A DNA stretch of 64,000 nucleotides from Paludibacteraceae bacterium (GTDB taxonomy: Bacteria; Bacteroidota; Bacteroidia; Bacteroidales; Paludibacteraceae): assembly GCA_017551675.1 (NCBI GenBank), contig JAFZLC010000013.1:62001-126000 (forward strand), in the 5' to 3' direction. The notes beneath the pieces are model-generated. The model saw only the letters and a program-made list of their open reading frames with translations, made no database searches and was not told where the DNA came from. Both the position numbers and the translations under genes were made by a program. Every line of letters starts with the position of its first letter. Positions within the stretch are counted from its first letter, which is position 1. Positions 52,871 through 62,345 of the stretch are shown here, in pieces.

Positions 52871-52921
52871 TTCAACGTTTTTAAAATAAAAAATTTGAAT
52901 TGCGGGTTGATAAACTTTTGT

Positions 52922-55213
52922 TTATTTGCGAGAGCTCTTTTTCCCCCTTTTTCTCTCTGCTTTATTGGCATCTCGATTGCCCGTTTCTTGGATGAATCTG
53001 ACATTCACTCTTTTTACATCTTCTGCCACAGTTAGCACTATCGCCTCTACATCTTCCTGCCTCTCCGTTGCTACACTGTCTTCATATTGCTTCTCAATCT
53101 CCCAAATGCCTTTGCTCCCTTCTATGGAGAATCGCAATTCTCTGTTCTTGTAATATTTCCCTTTGAATGATTGGGTGACAAGTGGTATGTCATTCATTCT
53201 GAATGTCTTCTGCGTTTGTGCCTGACATTGAAAGGTGACAGCTAGTGTGTCTCCTAACTGAAAGAATTGCTGCATGTCGTAGGGTAAATAATCCAATCTT
53301 CCATTGATCCACTCTTTTGTTTTCTGAATCTCCACTTCCCAACTGTGATTGGGCTCTGGAAGGTTGGGGTAAAGAGCTTTCATATAGGGATACTCATATT
53401 TGATGAGACCGACGAAACTGTCGATTTCCGTACAGATTCTCTCTGCTGTATAGAAATCACCTATGTAAATGGTGGTGCGGTCGATAAACTCATTTCTGAA
53501 TTTCTCGTTGCTCATCATCACTTGAAATAACTTCACTTGGTTCTCTTTGTTCGACCATAGTTCGATGAATGGATCCTTCCGTAGTGCATGGTGAAGGTAG
53601 GCATCTCTTTTATATACCCAATCTCTGTATGCATAACCTAATCCGTAGTCCAAATCTTTGGCTATCCATTTCCATTTGGCACCCGTACTGTCTTGCTCTT
53701 TCCAAAGTATACTGTTGTTGCCTGGAAAATCTACGTTTATGTGGATATAATTCAAAATCTGAAGGTTGATGTATTCCTCCATCTGAATGAGCTTGTATAG
53801 GGTGTCATAATTGATGGGCTCCGTGTTGTATAACGCTACTAAGCGGTCAAACTCCTCTTTGTTGCCAGCATGAACATTTTTCCAATTGCTGATTTGATCA
53901 AACTTCTTTTGTGGATGATGATTGGCCCTCACAAAATCACCATTGCTTCGTTCTCGTATGTTTAACACGCCCTGATACTGCCCATTGATATAGCAGATGC
54001 ATGGTTGACATGCACTGTAATCCAGATTGACATACGGACAGAAGGTGTGCAGACAAACGGCATCTCTAAAATGCGTATACATGCAGTCTTGTCCGCTATT
54101 CCTTAATTGAATGGATTTGCTATGACGTACATTGGGTTTCTCTTTCCAGAATGGATAGTTGAAATCGTTTTTTGAGAATCGTTTATTGGCATATAGATTC
54201 AGTGATTTCATTGCTTTGAACCTTGAACCGTTGCCTCCTACGCGAAGTTCAATCATCTGGTTGATAGCGCTGGTAGAGTCTTCTTTTGGAAAATATTCCA
54301 CATTGCATGGTCGACGGAATGCGGCAGACCAATCTTCACTGTAATCGAATGCTAATACGCCTTCTCTGGTTGGAGTGGTGTCGTATAACATTAGACTGTC
54401 CGTTACAAGTGATATGACGGGAAGTGTGATTTCTCTATTGTGGAAAATGTACGAATGCGTTTTTGAAATGGGGGAGTGCCATCCATCGGCAAATTGTTTG
54501 GCTCTGATGATGGTGGTTTTGTCGATTCGGATGGAGTCGGGTACTATCGGACTTGACTCGTTGGGTTCGCTGCCATTCGTTGTGTATCGTATGATTGTTC
54601 CATGGGGAGCCGTTTTGCTAGGTTGGATTTTTAAGAAGAAAGGTTGCTTGAAGAGTCCTCCCTTTGTCGAGAATTTAGGATTACCTAAAAGACTGTCGCT
54701 AAAGGCAGAGTCGTTTGCTCGTAGGGGAGTTGAACGCATTAGAAAATGCCAGCCCTTAGTTTCCTCATCCATTCTTCCGTATGAGATATCAGGTGCAAGC
54801 ATGGAAGGAACCTTCACATGGTCTACCATCTGATTATTGGCATTGAAGAGGAATAGTTCACTTTCACCATCCGATTTGATTCGAAAGTCGGTATGATTGC
54901 CTGTTTTTTTCTTGTCGCAATAGATTAGATGAAAACCATGAGGGGGGATTTTGACAGAGTCGGTCAGAGTATATGCAAGAGAGACATTAGACGTCGTTCC
55001 AATCTTCCATCCAATGGTGGATAGCGTATCATTGCTGGGATTGTACAACTCCACCCATGAGTCGGGCAACTCGTTCAGATCGTCCATTGTGCCATGGACG
55101 TTAGAGTGCATGATCTCTGTCATGATGAGTGTATGGGCATTCAGGCACATGCTCATCAATGAGAAGGAAAGCAATAATACCAATTGGGTGATAATCTGTC
55201 TAATGTCTCTCAT
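52922..55213 (-). CDS. Secreted CotH-kinase protein with lamin-tail and chitobiase-type domains
   Basis: A 763-residue protein with a signal peptide (cleaved after CLNAH). A lamin-tail (LTD) domain follows (about 27-155; LPDSWVELYNPSNDTLSTIGWKI in parts), then a chitobiase/Fn3-like domain (about 190-265; IIRYTTNGSEPNES). A CotH-type kinase domain spans about 290-640: GGNGSRFKAMKSL, GVLNIRERSNGDFVRAN and the metal-binding WIAKDLDYGLGYA. CotH proteins phosphorylate other secreted proteins in spore-formers; the role in Bacteroidota is unknown. The C-terminus is strongly basic (KAERKRGKKSSRK), and no T9SS domain is seen. It ends 125 bases beyond the vor operon start and lies after an alcohol dehydrogenase gene. 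Confidence 0.82.
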   Translation of the reverse strand: MRDIRQIITQLVLLLSFSLMSMCLNAHTLIMTEIMHSNVHGTMDDLNELPDSWVELYNPSNDTLSTIGWKIGTTSNVSLAYTLTDSVKIPPHGFHLIYCDKKKTGNHTDFRIKSDGESELFLFNANNQMVDHVKVPSMLAPDISYGRMDEETKGWHFLMRSTPLRANDSAFSDSLLGNPKFSTKGGLFKQPFFLKIQPSKTAPHGTIIRYTTNGSEPNESSPIVPDSIRIDKTTIIRAKQFADGWHSPISKTHSYIFHNREITLPVISLVTDSLMLYDTTPTREGVLAFDYSEDWSAAFRRPCNVEYFPKEDSTSAINQMIELRVGGNGSRFKAMKSLNLYANKRFSKNDFNYPFWKEKPNVRHSKSIQLRNSGQDCMYTHFRDAVCLHTFCPYVNLDYSACQPCICYINGQYQGVLNIRERSNGDFVRANHHPQKKFDQISNWKNVHAGNKEEFDRLVALYNTEPINYDTLYKLIQMEEYINLQILNYIHINVDFPGNNSILWKEQDSTGAKWKWIAKDLDYGLGYAYRDWVYKRDAYLHHALRKDPFIELWSNKENQVKLFQVMMSNEKFRNEFIDRTTIYIGDFYTAERICTEIDSFVGLIKYEYPYMKALYPNLPEPNHSWEVEIQKTKEWINGRLDYLPYDMQQFFQLGDTLAVTFQCQAQTQKTFRMNDIPLVTQSFKGKYYKNRELRFSIEGSKGIWEIEKQYEDSVATERQEDVEAIVLTVAEDVKRVNVRFIQETGNRDANKAERKRGKKSSRK

Positions 55214-55225
55214 GTTAATTGTCTT

Positions 55226-56404
55226 CTATAAGGAAGCGTTTAAAGCTATTGTGTAAATGTTTTCAATATCTTTTTTGTTAAGATGAACGAAACCGCCGGT
55301 TTCACCTTCTCCGATACCGAAACTTTTCACCAATTTAGGTATGTCTTCGCCTCTTGCTCCCAATTCTTTGAAATTGATTGGCATTCCGATGCTGGAAAGG
55401 AATCGTCTGAATGCGATGATACCTTCTTTGGCAGTCACTTCCGGATGTTGGAAGTTCATCTGACAACCCCAAACGCGGGTAGCCACTTGCGCGAAACGCA
55501 TAACGTCATGTTGCATCACATATTCCATCCATGCAGGCATGATGACAGCCAATCCTGCTCCATGTGCGCAGTCGTATAGTGCGGATAGTTCGTGCTCGAT
55601 GCCATGACTGTTCCAGTCTTGCTCGCGACCCACACCCGTAATATTGTTGTGACAAACCATGCCGGCCCACATGATGTTGGCGCGTGCCTCATAGTTGTTA
55701 GGATCTTGTATGACGCGAGGAGTCTCTTTAATCATTGTCAGTAAGATGGCTTCGCAAAGACGGTCGGTGATTTCCACCTCCTGTGTGTTGGTGAAGTATC
55801 TTTCGAATGTATGAGCCATGATGTCTGTCGCTCCACATGCTGTTTGATAAGCAGGAAGTGTGCAGGTAAGTTGAGGATTCAAGATAGAAAATTTAGGTCG
55901 AATACAGTCGCCACTGGCACCTCTCTTCAACATGCCATCCTCTTTGGTGATGACAGAATCGCCAGAACCTTCACTACCAGCAGCAGCTATGGTGAGGACA
56001 GTTCCGATAGGAAGGGCTGTAGTAGGCTTTTTGCCACTATAGAAATCCCAAAAATCACCGTCGTAAGGAACACCCATGGCAATGGCTTTAGCGGAGTCGA
56101 TTACAGAACCACCACCGACGGCCAGGATGAAATCGATTTTCTCTTTTCTGCAGATCTCAATTCCTTTGTATACAAGAGAATCGTGCGGGTTCGGTTGAAC
56201 ACCACCCAATTCCACGTATGCGATGCCTTCTTTCTCCAAGGATTTTTTTACACGGTCTAACAAACCAGATTTCTTAGCTGAGTTGGAACCAAAATGTAAC
56301 AGGATTTTAGAACCGCCATGCTTTTTGACGTATTGTCCACATTCATTTTCTCTTTCTTTACCGAAAACAAATTCGGTCGGACTGTAAAAATTAAAGTTCT
56401 TCAT
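55226..56404 (-). CDS. Iron-containing alcohol dehydrogenase (YqhD/butanol-dehydrogenase type)
   Basis: A 392-residue group III alcohol dehydrogenase that reduces aldehydes with NAD(P)H. Dinucleotide motif AVGGGSVIDSAKAIA near 95-109 and metal-binding residues in GATDIMAHTFERYF (Asp, His) and EHELSALYDCAHGAG (two His). FNFYSPTEFVFGK at the start is typical of YqhD-like enzymes. Aldehyde detoxification or fermentative alcohol formation is likely. It is 12 bases before the CotH gene on the same strand. Confidence 0.88.
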   Translation of the reverse strand: MKNFNFYSPTEFVFGKERENECGQYVKKHGGSKILLHFGSNSAKKSGLLDRVKKSLEKEGIAYVELGGVQPNPHDSLVYKGIEICRKEKIDFILAVGGGSVIDSAKAIAMGVPYDGDFWDFYSGKKPTTALPIGTVLTIAAAGSEGSGDSVITKEDGMLKRGASGDCIRPKFSILNPQLTCTLPAYQTACGATDIMAHTFERYFTNTQEVEITDRLCEAILLTMIKETPRVIQDPNNYEARANIMWAGMVCHNNITGVGREQDWNSHGIEHELSALYDCAHGAGLAVIMPAWMEYVMQHDVMRFAQVATRVWGCQMNFQHPEVTAKEGIIAFRRFLSSIGMPINFKELGARGEDIPKLVKSFGIGEGETGGFVHLNKKDIENIYTIALNASL

Positions 56405-56508
56405 GTTTATATAATTTCGTTCTTGATTTCTACAAAGATACTCTTTTTTATGTGTTGATAGTTGTTTTTTTTAGAATTTTAGAATGAAGGTTTCGGGGTC
56501 GCAATAAA

Positions 56509-56536
56509 AAAGGTGGATTTTTACAAACCCACCTTT
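56509..56536 (-). terminator. Terminator of the aminotransferase gene
   Basis: AAAGGTGGATTT and AAACCCACCTTT form 11 of 12 pairs around 4 bases; on the minus strand TTTTTT follows. Confidence 0.8.
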
Positions 56537-56559
56537 GATAAGATATTATCATGTTTTAT

Positions 56560-57759
56560 TTATTTCAAAGCAGCCAATGCGTTTTTGATGCGAGAGAAAG
56601 CTTCTTTTAAGTTTTCCTCTGAAGTTGCGTATGACATACGAATGCAGTCAGGGTCGCCGAATGATTCACCGCCTACACAAGCCACATGGCCTTCCACCAA
56701 TAGATACATAGCCAAATCAGAAGCGGAGTTGATTACATCACCCTTTGGAGTTTTCTTTCCGAAGAAAGATTTACACTCAGGGAATACGTAGAATGCACCA
56801 TCTGGTTTGTGGCTCATATTCAAGTTTGGTATGTCTTTAATCATGTCAACAACAAGATCGCGTCTGCGTTCGAATGCTTTTCTCATCTCTTCCACGCAAC
56901 TTTGGTCGCCAGTGTAAGCAGCTTCAGCCGCTTTTTGAGTGATAGAGCAGCATCCAGAAGTATATTGACCTTGAAGTTTGTTGCATGCTTTAGCAATCCA
57001 TTCAGGAGCAGCGATCCAACCAAGACGCCAACCAGTCATTGCATATCCTTTAGATACACCGTTGACAATGATGACACGATCTTTGATTTCAGGGAATTGA
57101 GCGATGCTTTCGTGCTTTCCGATGTAATTGATGTGTTCATAAATCTCATCGGCCAAGATGTATACATTAGGATGCTTAGCTAATACATCAGCAAGAGCCT
57201 TCAATTCGCTTTTAGAATAGACGCTACCAGTTGGATTAGAAGGAGAGCAAAGAATTAACAATTTTGTTTTAGGTGTAATGGCAGCCTCTAATTGAGCAGG
57301 AGTCATTTTAAAGTTTTGGTCCATGCCAGCCTTAACGATGACACAAGAACCTTCAGCCAATTTCACCATTTCAATGTAGCTAACCCAATAAGGAGCAGGT
57401 ATGATTACTTCGTCACCTTTGTTTACTAAACAAAGAACTGCATTACAAACCGACTGTTTAGCACCTCCTGATACGATAATCTGACTAGCTTCATAGTCCA
57501 AACCGTTCTCTTTTTTTAACTTCTCAACAATGGCTTTTCTTAAAGGCATAAAACCTGGCACAGGAGAATAGAAAGAGAAATTGTCGCTGATAGCTTTTTG
57601 TGCAGCTGCTTTGATGTGATCAGGTGTATTGAAATCTGGTTCACCTACACTTAAATTAATTACATCAATGCCTTGAGCTTTTAACTCTTGACTTTTTTGC
57701 GACATAGCCAACGTTGCAGATGGAGCAAGTGCGGCTATACGATCTGATACTTGATTCAT
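56560..57759 (-). CDS. Aspartate-type class I aminotransferase
   Basis: A 399-residue PLP enzyme of fold type I. Seen: NLSVGEPDFNTPDHIK near 35, SNPTGSVYSKSELKALADVL near 174, the PLP-lysine in VNGVSKGYAMTGWRLGW near 232-248, and a late RMSYATSEENLKEA that binds the substrate carboxylate. Closest to the Bacteroidota aspartate/prephenate aminotransferases. It could supply aspartate or, with tyrA elsewhere, arogenate. Single-gene transcript, divergent from iorB. Confidence 0.9.
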   Translation of the reverse strand: MNQVSDRIAALAPSATLAMSQKSQELKAQGIDVINLSVGEPDFNTPDHIKAAAQKAISDNFSFYSPVPGFMPLRKAIVEKLKKENGLDYEASQIIVSGGAKQSVCNAVLCLVNKGDEVIIPAPYWVSYIEMVKLAEGSCVIVKAGMDQNFKMTPAQLEAAITPKTKLLILCSPSNPTGSVYSKSELKALADVLAKHPNVYILADEIYEHINYIGKHESIAQFPEIKDRVIIVNGVSKGYAMTGWRLGWIAAPEWIAKACNKLQGQYTSGCCSITQKAAEAAYTGDQSCVEEMRKAFERRRDLVVDMIKDIPNLNMSHKPDGAFYVFPECKSFFGKKTPKGDVINSASDLAMYLLVEGHVACVGGESFGDPDCIRMSYATSEENLKEAFSRIKNALAALK

Positions 57760-57928
57760 TTTTTTTAATTGATAATTATGTTTACTTTCGGTTTAAAATA
57801 CTGAAAAACAATATTTTAACTTTTGTTTTCTTCCTTTTTTTTCAATTTGCAAATTTATAAAAAAATATTATTCGTACAAAAAGATTGTAAAGAAACTATT
57901 TTGCTTACTTTTTGTCTGATTTTTTTCT

Positions 57929-57936
57929 TACCTTTG
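57929..57936 (+). promoter_or_regulatory. -7 box of iorB
   Basis: TACCTTTG fits TAnnTTTG, about 105 bases before the iorB start. It shows that iorB is transcribed on its own here, not as the second gene of an iorA-iorB unit. Confidence 0.6.
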
Positions 57937-58042
57937 CAAAGAACGAAGTACTTTCTGTTGTATATTTCCAAATTTGACATGGGAAGGTCCTTTGGAGAAT
58001 TAATTATGGTTGAAGTTAAACAAGTTTAAAGATTATAGAAAA

Positions 58043-58618
58043 ATGAAGACCGATATAATACTGTCAGGTGTAGGTGGACAAGGAATCTTGTCTATTGCTG
58101 CTGTCATAGGTGAAGCAGCTGTAAAAAACAATTTATATATGAAGCAAGCAGAGGTTCACGGAATGAGTCAACGTGGTGGCGACGTGCAGTCAAACTTGCG
58201 TATTTCAGACCAACCTATTGCATCTGATTTGATTGCTAAGGGGGCTGCCGATTTGATTATCTCATTGGAACCAATGGAGGCTCTTCGTTATTTGCCTTAT
58301 TTGAAGGAGGATGGTTGTGTAGTGACCAACAGTGCTCCGCTTATCAATATACCTGATTACCCTTCTATTGATGAGGTGCTCGCTGAAGTTAAAAAGGTGA
58401 AGAATCATGTGATCATTGATGTTGATTCTATTGCAAAAGAGGTAGGTTCACCTCGTGTATCAAACATCGTTATGTTGGGTGCTTCCCTTCCTTTCTTGGG
58501 TATTCCTTCTGAGATGGTAGAGGAGGGTATTCGCTCTATATTTGCTCGTAAGGGTGAGGATATCGTTAATATGAATTTAAAAGCATTGGCAGCAGGAAAG
58601 TCTGCTTCTGGTAAATAA
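58043..58618 (+). CDS. iorB: Indolepyruvate:ferredoxin oxidoreductase beta subunit, without adjacent iorA
   Basis: A 191-residue subunit. The N-terminal DIILSGVGGQGILSIAAVIG is followed by EVHGMSQRGGDVQSNLRI near 42-59. IorA (the large ThDP subunit) and IorB oxidise aryl pyruvates from aromatic amino acids and reduce ferredoxin. In many Bacteroidota iorA lies directly before iorB; here the divergent neighbour is an aminotransferase and no iorA is seen in the window. The ATG at 58043 is chosen; an earlier TTG at 58010 is out of register with relatives. DUF4293, GNAT and another aminotransferase genes follow closely. Confidence 0.88.
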   Translation: MKTDIILSGVGGQGILSIAAVIGEAAVKNNLYMKQAEVHGMSQRGGDVQSNLRISDQPIASDLIAKGAADLIISLEPMEALRYLPYLKEDGCVVTNSAPLINIPDYPSIDEVLAEVKKVKNHVIIDVDSIAKEVGSPRVSNIVMLGASLPFLGIPSEMVEEGIRSIFARKGEDIVNMNLKALAAGKSASGK

Positions 58619-58639
58619 TAGAATAATTGGTCTACTGAT

Positions 58640-59167
58640 ATGTTACAGCGTATTCAAACATTGTACATTGCGATTGCTTTTGCTTTGACATTTCTTTTGT
58701 TGTATATTCCCATGGCTGATTTGGATGTGACAGGTCTTACATCTGCAGCGGGAACCGTTTTGGCTGAAAAATATTCATATACGGCTGTCGGTGTGAAACA
58801 ATATCTTACAGATCCTAATTTTAGTGGTGCTGTAAGTGGTTATTATAGTCATTCTGTTGCGTTGTTGATTCTTGTTATTCTTATTCTGTTGATCGATGTG
58901 CTCATCGTGGTACTCTATAAGAAAAGAATTCTTCAGATGAGAATCTGCATCTTCAATATTATGATGAACTTGGGCGTATATGCTCTGTTCTTCTTATTTG
59001 TGATGACTACATCCAATGAGATTACTTCCTCCTTGGGTGTCTCTACTCCGATGAACTATCATCTGCCTCTCACTTTTCCAGTGATTAATTGTGTTCTCAT
59101 TTATTTGGCCTTCCGTGCCATTCAAAAAGATGAGGCATTGGTTCGTTCACTTGATAGAATACGCTAA
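58640..59167 (+). CDS. DUF4293 membrane protein
   Basis: A 175-residue protein with four membrane helices (about 6-26, 70-92, 98-122 and 133-153). The start MLQRIQTLYIAIA and the end YLAFRAIQKDEALVRSLDRIR are the family's constant parts. Function unknown; restricted to Bacteroidota as far as I know. Its stop overlaps the start of the GNAT gene by one base. Confidence 0.85.
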   Translation: MLQRIQTLYIAIAFALTFLLLYIPMADLDVTGLTSAAGTVLAEKYSYTAVGVKQYLTDPNFSGAVSGYYSHSVALLILVILILLIDVLIVVLYKKRILQMRICIFNIMMNLGVYALFFLFVMTTSNEITSSLGVSTPMNYHLPLTFPVINCVLIYLAFRAIQKDEALVRSLDRIR

Positions 59168-59682
59168 TGAATTTTGTAGGAGAAATAGTAACACTTCGTG
59201 CCGTTGAACCATCTGATGTGGATCTGCTCTACAAGTGGGAGAATGATGCTACATTATGGGGAGAGGGAAGTGCTATCGCTCCTTATTCCAAATATCATTT
59301 ACAATCGTATGTGGATACCGCTGGCGATATCTTCTCATTACGCCAAATGCGATTGATGATTGTTTCTAATCAAGAACAGGCTACCGTCGGTTGTGTCGAT
59401 CTCATCGACTTTGAACCTCGCTTTGCAAGAGCAGAAGTGGCTGTCTTGGTTGATACTCCTTATCAAAATAAACGTTATGCAACGGAGGCTTTGAGACTGA
59501 TGAAAAATTATGCTTTTCGTTTCCTCTGTCTGCATCAGTTGTATGCGTATGTTGGAGAATTTAACAATGCTTCTTTGCGCCTTTTTACCTCTGCGGGCTT
59601 TCAGAAAACAGTCTTGCTGAAAGAGTGGTATCGTGATGAGGATTGGAAAAATTGTTGGTTGATGCAATTGATTAATGAATAA
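59167..59682 (+). CDS. GNAT acetyltransferase, RimJ/RimL type
   Basis: A 171-residue acetyl-CoA-dependent N-acetyltransferase. The start VTLRAVEPSDVDLLYKWEND and the acetyl-CoA-binding stretch VDTPYQNKRYATEALRLM (about 98-115) are of the RimJ/RimL subgroup. It probably acetylates an alpha-amino group of a protein or an amine; the target is not known. TAATG start/stop overlap with the DUF4293 gene. Confidence 0.87.
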   Translation: MNFVGEIVTLRAVEPSDVDLLYKWENDATLWGEGSAIAPYSKYHLQSYVDTAGDIFSLRQMRLMIVSNQEQATVGCVDLIDFEPRFARAEVAVLVDTPYQNKRYATEALRLMKNYAFRFLCLHQLYAYVGEFNNASLRLFTSAGFQKTVLLKEWYRDEDWKNCWLMQLINE

Positions 59683-59693
59683 AAAATATAGAT

Positions 59694-60989
59694 ATGTTAG
59701 ATAAGAATGTGGTAAAATCGGTGATTGATAGTCTCAATTTGCCAGATTTTAGTAAGGCTACAATTCGTGAAATTGTAACAATTGCCAATAAGGTGGAAGC
59801 CTTGACGGGAGAGAAATATGTTCGTATGGAGATGGGTGTTCCAGGTTTCGCTCCAGACAAGATTGGTACAAAGGCTGAAATAGAAGCTCTTCAGGCGGGT
59901 GTCGCATCTAAGTATCCTATGTTGGATGGTCATCCTGAATTGAAAAAGCAAGCTTCTCGTTTTGTGAAGGCTTTTATTGATGTGGATGTTAATCCAGAAG
60001 GTTGTGTCCCTGTTTCTGGCTCTATGCAAGGTACTTACGCCTCTTTCTTGGTTTCTGGTCAATGTGATAAAAAGAAAGATACGGTCTTGTTTATCGACCC
60101 TGGTTTCCCTGTTCAAAAGACTCAGCTGTTGGTTTTGGGTATGAAGTATGAATCCTTCGATATGTTCCAATACAGAGGTAAGGAGCTAATCGATAAGGTG
60201 GAGAGCTATTTGCAAAAAGGAAACATCTGTAACATTATCTATTCTAATCCGAACAATCCTTCTTGGTTCTGCTTGACAGAGGAAGAGTTGAAAGGTATCG
60301 GTGAATTGGCTACAAAATATGATGTGATTGTGATGGAGGATTTGGCTTACTTCGCTATGGATTTCCGTAAGGATTTAAGTCAACCTTATAAAGCTCCTTT
60401 CCAACCAACGGTGGCTAAGTATACCGATAATTATATCTTATTAATATCCGGCTCGAAGGCATTCAGCTACGCTGGTCAACGTATCGGTGTGACTGCTATC
60501 TCAAATAAAATTTTCCATCGTTTCTACCAAGGTTTGGCTGACCGCTATACAATTGGTGAGTTTGGTATGATTTTCGTCAACAGAATTCTTTATGTTCTCT
60601 CCTCTGGTACTTCCCATTCAGCTCAATATGCCTTGGCGGCTATGTTTAAGGCTGCTTGTGATGGTGAATACAACTTCTTGGAGACCGTTCGCGAATACGG
60701 AAACCGTGCTGCTAAAATGAAAAAGATATTTATCGATAATGGTTTCCATATCGTTTATGATAAGGATATCGACCAAAATATCGGTGATGGTTTCTATTTC
60801 ACAGTTGGTTATAAGGATATGAAGGGTGGCGATTTGATGTATAAATTGCTCTTCTACGGAATCAGTGCCATTAGTTTGGATACTACAGGTAGTAAGCAAC
60901 AAGGATTACGCGTTTGCACATCCTTTATTAAAGATAACCAATACGAAGATCTTCAAAATCGATTGGCTGAATTCGCTAAAGAAAACTAA
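59694..60989 (+). CDS. PLP-dependent class I/II aminotransferase
   Basis: A 431-residue fold type I enzyme. PLP contacts are IIYSNPNNPSWFCLTEEEL near 182 (Asn), VMEDLAYFAMDFR near 213 and the Schiff-base lysine in LISGSKAFSYAGQRIGV near 251-267. The closing part has GLRVCTSF, where the arginine binds the substrate carboxylate. It forms an apparent four-gene unit with iorB, DUF4293 and GNAT. The pairing with iorB suggests a role in aromatic or other amino-acid fermentation (deamination, then oxidative decarboxylation), which is inferred. Confidence 0.85.
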   Translation: MLDKNVVKSVIDSLNLPDFSKATIREIVTIANKVEALTGEKYVRMEMGVPGFAPDKIGTKAEIEALQAGVASKYPMLDGHPELKKQASRFVKAFIDVDVNPEGCVPVSGSMQGTYASFLVSGQCDKKKDTVLFIDPGFPVQKTQLLVLGMKYESFDMFQYRGKELIDKVESYLQKGNICNIIYSNPNNPSWFCLTEEELKGIGELATKYDVIVMEDLAYFAMDFRKDLSQPYKAPFQPTVAKYTDNYILLISGSKAFSYAGQRIGVTAISNKIFHRFYQGLADRYTIGEFGMIFVNRILYVLSSGTSHSAQYALAAMFKAACDGEYNFLETVREYGNRAAKMKKIFIDNGFHIVYDKDIDQNIGDGFYFTVGYKDMKGGDLMYKLLFYGISAISLDTTGSKQQGLRVCTSFIKDNQYEDLQNRLAEFAKEN

Positions 60990-61010
60990 TTTGTTTTTAC
61001 CTATATTAGA

Positions 61011-61043
61011 AAAGGCTGTCCATATTGTTGGATGGCCTTTTTT
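61011..61043 (+). terminator. Terminator of the iorB-aminotransferase unit
   Basis: AAAGGCTGTCCA pairs with TGGATGGCCTTT (two G-T pairs) around 6 bases and runs into T's. Confidence 0.85.
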
Positions 61044-61071
61044 GTCTTCTTGAAAGTTTCTTCTTGTATTA

Positions 61072-61102
61072 TTTGCAAGGAATGGAAATTTTATTACTTT
61101 TG
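61072..61102 (+). promoter_or_regulatory. Promoter of the AAA ATPase gene
   Basis: TTTG at 61072-61075, exactly 19 bases, then TACTTTTG at 61095-61102, a perfect consensus. The leader is about 25 bases. Confidence 0.75.
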
Positions 61103-61131
61103 CATTATTATAAAATAATAATTTGTAGTGT

Positions 61132-62256
61132 ATGCAGTCTAATCCGTTCATAATCAGTGGTTACGTCTCTTCTGAATATTTCTGTGATAGGGAAGCAGAG
61201 ACGGAACGTCTATTGCATGAGGTTGAAAATGGCAATAACGTGGCAATCATAGCTACCCGTAGGATGGGAAAGAGTGGTTTGATCAGACATACCTTTCAGC
61301 GAAAGGAAGTCTCGTCGAACTATTATACTTTCTTTGTGGATATCTATTCGACAAGATCGTTGCGAGAATTTGTTTTTATGTTGAGTCGAGAGATACTAGA
61401 GAAGTTGAAACCGTATGGAATGAAGGCAATCCAAGGATTTTGGAACAGTGTTAAGTCGTTGCAGACTGGTATCTCTTTTAGTCCGATGGGGGAGCCATCC
61501 TTTAATTTTCAGTTGGGTGATTTACGTCAATCGGAGAATACGTTGGATGAGATATTCAGCTATTTGAAACATGCGGACCGTCCATGTCTGGTGGCCATCG
61601 ATGAGTTTCAACAGATTGCTACTTATCCAGAGAAGAATGTGGAGGCTTTGTTGCGATCATACGTACAACAATGTGCGAATGCAAGGTTTATCTTCTCAGG
61701 TAGTCAGCGCCATACGATGGGTGTGATGTTTTCTAGTCCAGCGAGACCATTCTTCCAAAGTGTTTCTATGATGCATCTGGAGGCGATTGACGAAGAGAAA
61801 TACAAAGTCTTTGCCTGCAATCATTTCGAAAAAAATGGTAAGAAGTTGCAACCAGAAGTCGTTTCGGAGGTGTTTCGTATTGCACAGGGAATCACATGGT
61901 ATGTTCAGAAACTTTTCAATACGTTATATGCTAAGACGGCGAAAGGGGAGACTTGTACGAAAGAGATGGTACAATCATCATTGGATGAGATCCTTTCAAC
62001 TATGGATTATACCTATCGGGAGACGTTGTTTCGTATGCCAGAAAAACAGAAAGAGGTGTTCATTGCCATTGCTAAAGAGGGGCATGCTAAATCAATTACA
62101 TCAGGGGCCTTTATACATAAGTATCGATTGCCATCCTCCAGTATGGTTCAGTCGGCAGTGAAGGGATTGCTTGAACGTGATTATCTTACCTATGAGCAAG
62201 GAGAGTATTCGGTGTATGATCTTTTTTTGACATATTGGATTCAAAAGAATTATTAA
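61132..62256 (+). CDS. AAA/STAND-like ATPase (archaeal-type ATPase family)
   Basis: A 374-residue protein. It starts NPFIISGYVSSEYFCDREAE, typical of the archaeal-ATPase/DUF234-related family found in many Bacteroidota. The Walker A loop is ATRRMGKSGLIRHTF near 41-55, with the conserved arginines that precede the lysine. Walker B is CLVAIDEFQQIATYPE near 151, and a sensor-like FIFSGSQRHTM is near 186. A C-terminal winged-helix domain (about 290-374) follows, so it may bind DNA. Function unknown. It is a solitary gene with its own promoter and terminator, and might be a mobile or regulatory ATPase. Confidence 0.78.
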   Translation: MQSNPFIISGYVSSEYFCDREAETERLLHEVENGNNVAIIATRRMGKSGLIRHTFQRKEVSSNYYTFFVDIYSTRSLREFVFMLSREILEKLKPYGMKAIQGFWNSVKSLQTGISFSPMGEPSFNFQLGDLRQSENTLDEIFSYLKHADRPCLVAIDEFQQIATYPEKNVEALLRSYVQQCANARFIFSGSQRHTMGVMFSSPARPFFQSVSMMHLEAIDEEKYKVFACNHFEKNGKKLQPEVVSEVFRIAQGITWYVQKLFNTLYAKTAKGETCTKEMVQSSLDEILSTMDYTYRETLFRMPEKQKEVFIAIAKEGHAKSITSGAFIHKYRLPSSSMVQSAVKGLLERDYLTYEQGEYSVYDLFLTYWIQKNY

Positions 62257-62345
62257 TATCAACCTATTGTTACACTAACTCTATTAATAAAATATGGGTA
62301 ATATGGTTAATTTTAGTGACAAATGCGTTTTGTTTTCAAAAAAAA

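Noticed and set aside
54375-54833. 152-codon open frame on the plus strand
   Set aside because: It is antisense to the LTD/chitobiase part of the CotH gene, without a promoter or domain.
55811-56260. 149-codon open frame on the plus strand
   Set aside because: It is antisense to the nucleotide-binding region of the iron alcohol dehydrogenase.
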